A DNA stretch of 64,000 nucleotides from the NCBI GenBank assembly GCA_017399225.1, contig JAFQEB010000086.1, forward strand, positions 62,001-126,000, given 5' to 3'. The notes under the pieces were generated by a model. That model saw only the letters and a program-made list of their open reading frames with translations. It was not told the origin of the DNA and did no database searches. Position 1 is the first letter of the stretch. Every line of letters begins with the position of its first letter. A program made the translations under genes and the position numbers. This DNA is from Clostridia bacterium. Lineage in GTDB: Bacteria; Bacillota_A; Clostridia; Christensenellales; Aristaeellaceae. Positions 32,269-39,258 of this stretch are shown in pieces.

Positions 32269-32505
32269 TCAACGCCTTTGGCTGTGTGGTTTACGATATG
32301 TCATTCTTGCCGGTTCTTCCGGCCTGGCTCGATGTGTACATTTTGCAACGTATTCCTGCAGCCCGGAGTCGGTGAAGAATACGCAGCCATTAGGTACATA
32401 TTGAACATAGGAGATCTGGCCACTATTTCTTGCAGCATCAAGAGTTGCGATGCTGATGCCAAGAATCTGCGCAGCCTCCTTACGAGTGATAAGCCTTTCC
32501 AACAA
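32269..32505 (-). CDS. xis: Excisionase-type helix-turn-helix protein
   Basis: A 78 aa winged-helix DNA-binding protein of the excisionase/MerR-like type: LITRKEAAQILGISIATLDAARNSGQISYVQYVPNGCVFF (residues 5-44) followed by a basic tail. The start is TTG at 32505, 7 bases after GGAGG. It sits 83 bases upstream of the integrase gene, the usual Xis-Int order, and probably directs excision. A decayed second copy lies at about 34313-34455. Confidence 0.85.
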   Translation of the reverse strand: MLERLITRKEAAQILGISIATLDAARNSGQISYVQYVPNGCVFFTDSGLQEYVAKCTHRARPEEPARMTYRKPHSQRR

Positions 32506-32873
32506 CAGTCCTCCAATCTCTTGATACTGTTGGTCGCATTGTGTTACTTCCTATTTATGTGGTATTATGATCAGAAGATATACAGGCTGCGATCAGCTTT
32601 GTCGCATCATAGCCCCACCTGTACCGCCGTCCCCCGGACAGGCGAATACCGCAGGAACTCCCCGCCAGTCATTGCGAGGCCGTGAGGAAGTCTCATTATG
32701 CCCATGCCGGATCGTCGCGCCCTGCCTGCCACAGCAGGGTCTATGAATCACGTTGATCGCTCTGGCGTTGCCGTCATCGCGCCGCTTCATAAGCCGCTTC
32801 ACAACATGGATTTAGTACCTGTATACCGGATATGTAGTTATCAAGGTTCGCCGGTACTCCTGATCCCTTGTTC
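32506..32873. other. Intergenic, no gene supported
   Basis: This 368-base stretch between the excisionase and a DeoR-like gene has mixed composition and no frame with a ribosome binding site and recognisable protein. The xis promoter should lie at its left end, but I cannot fix it (a CATAAT-like -10 near 32565 is the best candidate). Confidence 0.35.
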
Positions 32874-33191
32874 TCACTTGCCAAACTGCTCAATAATACT
32901 GTCTATGAGGATTAGGTCCTTTCCAGTCATATTAGCTCTGATCCTCAACAAAAAGTCGAGCTGAGCTGGTGAGCAAACATTGGGATTCGGTTTATACCAA
33001 TCGGGTATCTTGACACCGCCATGATAACGACCACGGACAGTTTCAATTGGATGTGAGATGGACAGAATTTGCACATCGTTAGTTATCGTTCTTTCCGAAA
33101 CTCCATACTCTGCTGCAAGGCCAGCAACAGTAACTTGACGATGACAACACAAAGAACGCCAGATAGCTATCCGTCGTTCATGTGTGTCCAT
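32874..33191 (-). CDS. Small DeoR/HTH_11-type DNA-binding protein
   Basis: A 105 aa protein beginning MDTHERRIAIWRSLCCHRQVTVAGLAAEYGVSERTITNDVQILS, a DeoR/BirA-like helix-turn-helix. It ends after about 60 further residues (LDFLLRIRANMTGKDLILIDSIIEQF) without a sugar-phosphate sensor domain. AAGGAGG is 7 bases before the ATG. A -10 TATAAT lies at 33265-33270 (minus), without a good -35. Short regulators of this type are frequent on Clostridial mobile elements and may control the element. Confidence 0.75.
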   Translation of the reverse strand: MDTHERRIAIWRSLCCHRQVTVAGLAAEYGVSERTITNDVQILSISHPIETVRGRYHGGVKIPDWYKPNPNVCSPAQLDFLLRIRANMTGKDLILIDSIIEQFGK

Positions 33192-33471
33192 CTCACTACC
33201 TCCTTCCCTCGAGGATGATTGTAAAGGTTAAACACGCAATTTCCCTGCTTATTTAAAAAACTCTATTATATTTTCTGTTTATGCCATATTTGACTTTTTC
33301 ACCCGAGATCTAACCCAAATACGGCGTAATTACTGTGAGTTTACACACCTAGCAATGTGTAGTAGCTTCATTACAGTTACTGCAATTCATATCACAATGA
33401 AGTAAATCTAAGGTGACCAACCGCTGACAAGCATTCTGCACTCATGATGGAACTCGAACGACCAAAAGCAA
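33192..33471. other. Intergenic between DeoR-like and KTR genes
   Basis: AT-rich spacer. It holds the possible DeoR-like promoter (-10 at 33265-33270, minus) and nothing else I can name. Confidence 0.4.
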
Positions 33472-33512
33472 GCAGAGCCTGCTTCCTCCTGTATCGAGAA
33501 AGCAGGCTCTGC
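33472..33512 (-). terminator. Terminator of the KTR-domain gene
   Basis: GCAGAGCCTGCTT (33472-33484) and AAGCAGGCTCTGC (33500-33512) form a perfect 13-base stem. Leftward, TTGCTTTTGG follows. It lies just past the KTR gene's stop. Confidence 0.8.
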
Positions 33513-33515
33513 GCT

Positions 33516-33758
33516 TTATGCGTCTGGCTCTAAACTTACAACCACCTTTGAGTTGGCCACATTGATTAAAGTTTCTCTTTTGCACCAATGGCAGTACAAC
33601 GGAAAGCTGGTCATTTTTGTCTTCTCTAAGACTTTTACCCTTGTTTTGTTTCCACATCTTGGACAAAAAATCCACGAAGACTGTTGCTTTGCTATTCTGT
33701 TAATCATTGTATCACACTTTTCCATTAGTATTGAGATTGGCGACAATAGTTTTCGCAT
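33516..33758 (-). CDS. Cysteine-rich KTR domain protein
   Basis: Up to 80 aa. The diagnostic part is WIFCPRCGNKTRVKVLEKTK followed by FPLYCHWCKRETLINVANSKV: two CxxC knuckles around the KTR motif. Such proteins are common cargo beside Tn916-like integrative elements in Bacillota. The start is uncertain; MEKCDTMINR (33725) or MINR (33707) may be the real one because the first ATG lacks a clear ribosome binding site. The function is unknown; the cysteine pairs should bind zinc. Confidence 0.8.
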   Translation of the reverse strand: MRKLLSPISILMEKCDTMINRIAKQQSSWIFCPRCGNKTRVKVLEKTKMTSFPLYCHWCKRETLINVANSKVVVSLEPDA

Positions 33759-33960
33759 TTATGCACAAATCGACACAATACAATATATTATGTTCGCCGA
33801 TACCGGGACTTTGGGGATGCCTGTGCGATCTTTGTGCAAGTCAAGGATCCTCATTATTACCTGTTCGTCAAGAGTGGATATAGGAAGGATGTTTAGCAGC
33901 AGGCTGCTTGGATGGCGTAAAACTTCTCACGATTGATGTCCTATTTTCTAACTAAAGTCA
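33759..33960. other. Intergenic, no gene seen
   Basis: About 200 bases of low-information sequence between the KTR gene and the hairpin-rich element. The open frames on the plus strand show no family resemblance. Confidence 0.35.
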
Positions 33961-34218
33961 TGACCACCCGTTGAACGGGTGGTTTGACCAAGCCCTATAA
34001 GGGCTTATCTCCTGTGGTCGCCCTCTAAAGAGGGCACCGAAATAAACATCAAGCACACTCCATGCTCTCGCAAATCCCCTTTTCGGGGATTCACAAAGCA
34101 CAGTTCAAACACACCTCAGCATAAGTACCGCCAGTGGAGCCACATTTTCAATGTGGCTCCATACCGTATGCTAAAGCACTTATTTCCTACCCCCAGCAAA
34201 AAACTGGGGGATTTATAA
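33961..34218 (+). mobile_element. Hairpin-rich miniature element, IS200/IS605-like
   Basis: About 260 bases with six tight hairpins: CCACCCGTT/AACGGGTGG (33964-33982), AAGCCCT/AGGGCTT (33990-34006), GCCCTCT/AGAGGGC (34020-34035), AATCCCC/GGGGATT (34073-34091), GGAGCCACATT/AATGTGGCTCC (34136-34160) and CCCCCAG/CTGGGGG (34190-34210). There is no transposase frame. Subterminal hairpins without inverted repeats at the ends are typical of IS200/IS605 ends and of non-autonomous elements derived from them. A structured RNA function (HEARO/omega-like) is an alternative. Confidence 0.5.
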
Positions 34219-34312
34219 CGCCTATTCGGCTACCATCAATAAAGCTGGGCAGCGGAATGCTGTCCAGCTTTTGTTATGGATGATAGCATGCAATCCTTTC
34301 TATCGGTTTTCC

Positions 34313-34455
34313 CCCAATGTATATCTGCAAAGAAAACACAGCCATCGGAAGCATACTGAAACTAAGCAATCTACCCGTCGGGTCTTGTACCATCGAGAGT
34401 TGCAATACTGATGCCAAGAATCCATGCAGCGTCCTTTCCAGTGATAAGGCCTCCT
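34313..34455 (-). pseudogene. Decayed second excisionase gene
   Basis: The minus strand reads LITGKDAAWILGISIATLDG, then two in-frame stops, then FQYASDGCVFFADIHW. This aligns throughout with the excisionase at 32269-32505 (LITRKEAAQILGISIATLDA... YVQYVPNGCVFFTD). AGGAGG is still present before it. It marks a second, older integrative element, or a duplication, at the same place. Confidence 0.8.
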
Positions 34456-34592
34456 GTATAAGCTGAACATCCCGCTTCATAAGCTCCAGGCAGTCCAGCC
34501 TCTGATCCAGCTTGTTGTTACTGCCATGGAGAAAAGGGAGAAATCGAGGGGAAAACTCATTGCTTCACCTGATTTCTGTTGTGTCGTATTGT
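34456..34592. other. Spacer between element remnants and polysaccharide region
   Basis: No gene or terminator hairpin is evident after the GH43 stop at 34593. The polysaccharide region therefore abuts the mobile-element remnants directly. Confidence 0.4.
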
Positions 34593-35533
34593 TCATCGCA
34601 GCGAGCCCTCGCGGGTCAGATCAGCCGTTAGACCGTGCTCCGTTATGGTGACTGGAATGAGATGCGCCCTTTCAAGACCGCCGCCATTGGGCGCATGGAG
34701 GGCCATCAGCCATTCGCCGTTATCGCTGCGGACCAGCATGGGATGTCCGCCGTCCGCCGTGAAGATGGGCTCGACCTCATGCTCCCACGGGCCTTCCAGC
34801 CTGCCGGAGGGACTGCGGGCAATACCCGTCTCATAGCGTCCATTCCCCGTACTCCACAGCATGCACAGCGCACCGGACTTGTCCCGGAAGAAAAAGCAGC
34901 CGTCTGTTACCCGACATGTGCAGTCAAAGCGAATTCCCAAGGTCTCTGCAACATACATCCCTGTTGACCAGGGAGCATCAGAGGCATTGAAGAGCACAAA
35001 CGGCTCGCTGACCGCCTGCTTCAGGTCTGCGGACATCTCTACAGCTTCCACCGTACCGTCCTTCACCTGCAGCCATTCGTGGTAGTACACCATGTAGGGC
35101 TTGCCCTCCGGCGACACATAGAGCGTGCCGTCGAGCGTCAGATGCTCCATAGGCTGGATCGGCCCGTCCGTCCAGGCTTCATAGGGGCCTTCCGGTTTTT
35201 CGCTGCGGAAAATCCAGGTTCCGCGGACCACCTCGTATCCCAGGGGCGTTTCCACGCCGCAGCCGGGAATGACACCGGTGACGGTCACGAACATGTACCA
35301 CGCGCCCTGCCAGGCATGCACCTCCGGCGCCCAGTAGGTGTTGCCCGCAAAGGGCAGCCGCAGCGCCGGAGCCGGTTCGGCCCAGTGTACACCGTCGGCG
35401 GAAAAGAGCACGTCCACGCCCTCGTAGGCTTCGTCCGGCCGTCATGGCTGCGGTAGAGCCAGCAGCCCTCGTCCGTCCGCACGAAGAACGGGTCACGGAT
35501 GCGGATCTCCTCCAGGGTTCGAAGGGTTTTCAT
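34593..35533 (-). pseudogene. Glycoside hydrolase family 43-like, frameshifted
   Basis: A start at 35533 (AAGGAGG, 8-base spacing) opens MKTLRTLEEIRIRDPFFVRTDEGCWLYRSHDGR, with the GH43 N-terminal catalytic aspartate in RIRDPFF. Near 35437 the frame shifts: the continuation DEAYEGVDVLFSADGVHW, FAGNTYWAPEVHAWQGAWYMF, DGTLYVSPEGKPYMVYYHEW and GGHPMLV is in another frame to the stop at 34593. A single indel would restore about 312 aa. The gene may be a true pseudogene or an assembly error. It is the last gene of the transport operon. Confidence 0.8.
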
Positions 35534-35558
35534 GATGCTTCCTCCTTATGGAATCGGC

Positions 35559-37319
35559 TTAGCGGTCGATGTCCACCTGCATGTTGCTGATGACGAAATC
35601 GCCCGCCCAGGAAATAACCTGGAAGTCGCCGGACTCGATGTACTCATTGGCGTAATCGACGCCGCTGTCGGGCAGCATGACGTCAAAGACAGGAGCGGCG
35701 TCAGCGGTCATTTCGTCCGCGGGGGCGAACCAGACCTTCACATTCTTGCCCTCGGCCAGGATGCGCACGGAATAGGTCACGCCCTCCTCAAAGTCGTACT
35801 CCAGGGCCGCGATGGGCGCATTGTAAGCCTCGCCCTTGTACAGGTGCAGGCCGCGCAGGTTCTCAGGCACGCCGAAGCCGCCCATGAACAGGCAGTAGCC
35901 ATTCCATTCGTTCTCGTCCTTGCTGCGGAAGAAGAAGCGGTCCTGGTTCCATTCCACGCGGTTGGGGGTGTAGTCGAAGGTCCAGTCGAAGTCGGACACG
36001 GCCTCGCCCAGGATGTGCCAGGTGTTCAGGTAGTCATCGCCGGAGTTGTCCGCCTTGCGGCCCGCCAGACGGATGCCGTCGGTCAGGGACTGGACAATGC
36101 CGGATTCGGCGCTGATGGCGGTATCGCTGCCGCTCTGGGCGCCGTTGTTGAGAATGTAGCGCATCTGGTCGGCGATGGCCTTGCGGTCAGCGGAGTACAG
36201 GCGGCTGAGCTTCACGCCGTCGATGACGTAGTCGCGGTAGGTGACCACGTTGCGGACATAGAGCAGCACGCTGGTATCGCCGCCCAGGTCGTTCTGGATG
36301 CTGATGGGCTGACCAAAGGCAAAGCCGGTCAGGTTCTCGGGCTCGACGGTCGTCACGCTCTCCAGATCCGGGAAGAAGGTGAAGAACTCGCTCTCGGTCA
36401 TGGTGTTGCCGTAGCCGCCATACATGTTCTTGTAGTTGACGGTGACGGTATCGCCGTTCACATCCACCTGCACGGTGCCGATGCGGTACACATTGCTGGC
36501 CACGTAGTCGAAGGTGTAGGTACCGTTGACGGACAGGTCAACAGGGACGTAGGTATACCACTTGTCGGTCACCTCGGGTGCTTCCTCGCGGAAGTGCAGG
36601 CCGTAGGCGCAGGCGGTGTTGTGGGGATACCAGACGGGCTCCTCCACCTCGGGCACGACAACCTCGTCCTCGCCGAAGGTGACCTGCATGTCCTTGATCA
36701 GGAAGTCACCGGCCCAGGAGACAATCTGGAAGTCACCGGCGCTGAGGAACTCGTTGGCATAGCCGTCGTTGGTGTTGGGCAGCACCACGTCCATCACGGG
36801 CGCGGTATCCTCGGTGAGGGTGCCTTCCTTGGCGAAGTAGACCCGCACATGCTGACCCTCCACGTCGATTTTGACGTCATAGGCCACGTTCCACTCCAGG
36901 TAGTGATCCACCACAGCAAAGGCCTCGCCCTTCGCCTCGCCCTTGTAGAGCCACAGGCCGGGCATGTCAGTCCTGTTGCCGCCGACGCGGAAGATATAGC
37001 AATCCCATTCATTCACCTCGTTGGTGGAATTGAAGGCAAAGCTGTCGCTGTTCCAGTCGGTGCTCATGGGCTTGTAGGTGAACGTCCACGTGTAGTCGTC
37101 CAGGTACTGGCCCAGGATGTGCTTGGTGATGAGGAAGTCATCGCCGCTGCCGTCAGGGCGCTTGCCCGCGATGCGCAGCCATTCGCCCACGGTCTCGACC
37201 ACGCCGCCGCCCTGGGTGGCAATCAGGCCGATCATGTCGATCACTTCAGCGCAGGCGCCGCCCACGCACAGGGCCGTCAGCAGCAGCCAGGTCACAAACA
37301 GTCTCCAGAAACGCTTCAT
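35559..37319 (-). CDS. Secreted protein with two LamG-like (DUF1080-like) domains
   Basis: A 586 aa exported protein (signal peptide MKRFWRLFVTWLLLTALCVGGACA). Two similar beta-sandwich units of about 175 residues, near residues 30-205 and 410-586, share GSGDDFLITKHILGQYLDDYTWTFTY and SGDDYLNTWHILGEAVSDFDWTFDY, a W(N/D)xY(I/C)(F/L) stretch, and the ending SGDFQ(I/V)(I/V)SWAGDF. The middle 200 residues are different (VDVNGDTVTVNYKNMY). The pattern fits concanavalin-like sugar-binding modules. AAGGAGG precedes the ATG. It follows the second permease pair in the operon and is related to the protein at 48401. A role in capturing polysaccharide at the surface is inferred. Confidence 0.75.
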   Translation of the reverse strand: MKRFWRLFVTWLLLTALCVGGACAEVIDMIGLIATQGGGVVETVGEWLRIAGKRPDGSGDDFLITKHILGQYLDDYTWTFTYKPMSTDWNSDSFAFNSTNEVNEWDCYIFRVGGNRTDMPGLWLYKGEAKGEAFAVVDHYLEWNVAYDVKIDVEGQHVRVYFAKEGTLTEDTAPVMDVVLPNTNDGYANEFLSAGDFQIVSWAGDFLIKDMQVTFGEDEVVVPEVEEPVWYPHNTACAYGLHFREEAPEVTDKWYTYVPVDLSVNGTYTFDYVASNVYRIGTVQVDVNGDTVTVNYKNMYGGYGNTMTESEFFTFFPDLESVTTVEPENLTGFAFGQPISIQNDLGGDTSVLLYVRNVVTYRDYVIDGVKLSRLYSADRKAIADQMRYILNNGAQSGSDTAISAESGIVQSLTDGIRLAGRKADNSGDDYLNTWHILGEAVSDFDWTFDYTPNRVEWNQDRFFFRSKDENEWNGYCLFMGGFGVPENLRGLHLYKGEAYNAPIAALEYDFEEGVTYSVRILAEGKNVKVWFAPADEMTADAAPVFDVMLPDSGVDYANEYIESGDFQVISWAGDFVISNMQVDIDR

Positions 37320-37352
37320 GTTCTTGTCCTCCTTGGAAACGATTTTTATGAG

Positions 37353-37374
37353 TAAGGGGACTTGGCACCCCTTA
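37353..37374 (-). other. Intercistronic stem-loop
   Basis: TAAGGGG (37353-37359) and CCCCTTA (37368-37374) pair across the LamG-like gene's leader; the stem includes the stop codon of the upstream permease. There is no T-run. Confidence 0.5.
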
Positions 37375-38343
37375 TCCAACAATGCCGGTCTTGTCGATGC
37401 TTTCGGTGAATTTCCCCTGCATGACAAGGAACAGGACAATCAGCGGCAGAATCGTCAGCACGCAGGCCGACTGCATCTGCACCACGACAGAGTAGGGATC
37501 CTTGTAGATCTCATGGCCCACGGAGCGCAGCAGGCTTTGCAGCGTACCCAGCGCCATGGCCAGCGTCTGGGAATCGGTGAAATACATGGACGCCATATAG
37601 TATTCGTTCCAATACCACACAGCAGAAAACAGGATCGTCGTGACAAAGGCCGGGCCTGCACAGGGAATCATGATCTTCAGGAACGTGACGAAGCTGTTGC
37701 AGCCGTCAATCGCAGCGGCGTCCTCCAGCTCCTTGGGCATGCTGCGGAAGAACTGCCGGAAGATGAACACAAACAGGCCGGAGCGCAGACCCTGCCCGAC
37801 CAGCGCGGGAACATAGTACACTGCATGGGTATCCAGTAGATTGACCGTCCAGGGCTTATCGCCGAAGAGCAGCCCCAGCTGACCCAGGCCGAAGAAGTCA
37901 AAATTTCGGTACTGCACATACATGGGGATGGACACCAGCTGGGACGGCACCAGGAGTGTGAAAATCACCAGCCCAAAGAGCACGCCCTTGAAGCGGAAGT
38001 TGAACCGGGCAAAGCCGTAGCCGATCATCGCTGAGATGAACACATGGATGATCGTGGAGATCACGGTAATCTGCGCGGTTTCCCCCAGCACCTTGGGGTA
38101 GTCGATCAGCTCCCAGATGTACTGGTAATTCTCCATCGTGAAATTGCGGGGAATCCAGATAACCGTCGGATCATACAGATCCTTCGCCTCGCGCATGGAG
38201 ACAGAGAACATATACAGGATCGGATACAGCACCACGAAGCACATCATCAGCAGAAATACCAGACGGAGCACCGTCATGCCGAAGTGGGTGGATGCATTCA
38301 GGACAGTTTTGCCGTCCATATGATTTGATTCGATCTTTTTCAT
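37372..38343 (-). CDS. Carbohydrate ABC transporter permease, MalG/LplC type
   Basis: A 323 aa six-segment permease of the MalG family. The EAA loop that contacts the ATPase reads PKELEDAAAIDGCNSFVTFLKIMIP (about residues 205-229), and the C-terminus LVMQGKFTESIDKTGIVG is typical. It pairs with the MalF-type permease nine bases upstream. LplC/YtcP-type relatives import oligosaccharides or rhamnogalacturonan fragments. Confidence 0.92.
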   Translation of the reverse strand: MKKIESNHMDGKTVLNASTHFGMTVLRLVFLLMMCFVVLYPILYMFSVSMREAKDLYDPTVIWIPRNFTMENYQYIWELIDYPKVLGETAQITVISTIIHVFISAMIGYGFARFNFRFKGVLFGLVIFTLLVPSQLVSIPMYVQYRNFDFFGLGQLGLLFGDKPWTVNLLDTHAVYYVPALVGQGLRSGLFVFIFRQFFRSMPKELEDAAAIDGCNSFVTFLKIMIPCAGPAFVTTILFSAVWYWNEYYMASMYFTDSQTLAMALGTLQSLLRSVGHEIYKDPYSVVVQMQSACVLTILPLIVLFLVMQGKFTESIDKTGIVG

Positions 38344-38352
38344 GCGCTCACC

Positions 38353-39258
38353 TCACTCCACCGTATAGACAATCCGCTTGTTGATGATGATGTACACCAC
38401 GCCCACCAGCACGCCGACGACCAGGAAGTACAGCCAGGCCATCGCGCTGGAATAGCTGAATTCCAGCTTCTGCGCAAAGCCCAGGATGTACTGCAGAACG
38501 CCATTGTTGTAGTCGATGAACCGGTCAATGATGGAATACACCGCGTTGAGCACCATGATGGGCGAGAGCATCGGGAAGGTGATCTTCCAGAAGGACTCCC
38601 AGGCTGTTGCGCCCTCGATCTTCGCCGCCTCATACAGCGCAGGGGAAATCCCCATGATGCCCGAAATGAACAGCAGAATCTGCAATCCGGACTGCCAGCT
38701 CAGGTCAAACACGCCGTTGACGATGCCCATCAGCGTATTGATTAGTTCCGTATTCATGCCCATTTCCATCAGGATTTTGTCGATGCCGCTGGTCTGGAAG
38801 AGCATGGAGGAACGCGCACCGGACATGATCGAGGAGGACAGCGCATCGCCGTTCATGATGGACAGGATCAAGCCGCTGCCGCAGATGACCGGCAGGAAAA
38901 ACACCGACCGGAAGAAGGTACGACCCTTAAAGCTACCCGACAGGATCACCGCCATCAGCAGCGAGAAAGCCAGGATGATCACCACCTGGGGCAGCATGCC
39001 GCCTACCTCTTCGATCAGCGAGCGCACAAAGCTGGAGTCGATGAACAGCGCGCGGTAGTAGTAGTCAAAGCCGATATACTCCGTGCTCATGCCGAAATCG
39101 GCGATGGTGGTCTTGCTGACCGAATAAACCAGCGACGATACCAGCGACCGCACGAACATGCCGAAGAAGCCGATCAGCCAGGGCATGATGAACAGTACGC
39201 CGGCGCGTGCCCGTCTGCCCTCAAGGCCGCGGGGACGCTTTTTTCGCTTTGCAATCAT
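38353..39258 (-). CDS. Carbohydrate ABC transporter permease, MalF/LplB type
   Basis: A 301 aa permease with six predicted segments and the EAA loop PALYEAAKIEGATAWESFWKITFPMLSP (about residue 203). Its start overlaps the stop of the DUF5696 gene by four bases, so translation is coupled. It forms a heterodimer with the permease that follows. No ATPase is encoded nearby. Confidence 0.92.
   Translation of the reverse strand: MIAKRKKRPRGLEGRRARAGVLFIMPWLIGFFGMFVRSLVSSLVYSVSKTTIADFGMSTEYIGFDYYYRALFIDSSFVRSLIEEVGGMLPQVVIILAFSLLMAVILSGSFKGRTFFRSVFFLPVICGSGLILSIMNGDALSSSIMSGARSSMLFQTSGIDKILMEMGMNTELINTLMGIVNGVFDLSWQSGLQILLFISGIMGISPALYEAAKIEGATAWESFWKITFPMLSPIMVLNAVYSIIDRFIDYNNGVLQYILGFAQKLEFSYSSAMAWLYFLVVGVLVGVVYIIINKRIVYTVE

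Noticed and set aside
32197..32280. Short frame ending DIIAEKLDVWYNSIAAAVRNKP between xis and the integrase
   Set aside because: About 25 codons with only a TTG start and no ribosome binding site; may be a remnant but cannot be supported.
32593..32802. 69-codon minus-strand frame
   Set aside because: Low-complexity, arginine-rich, no ribosome binding site and no family.
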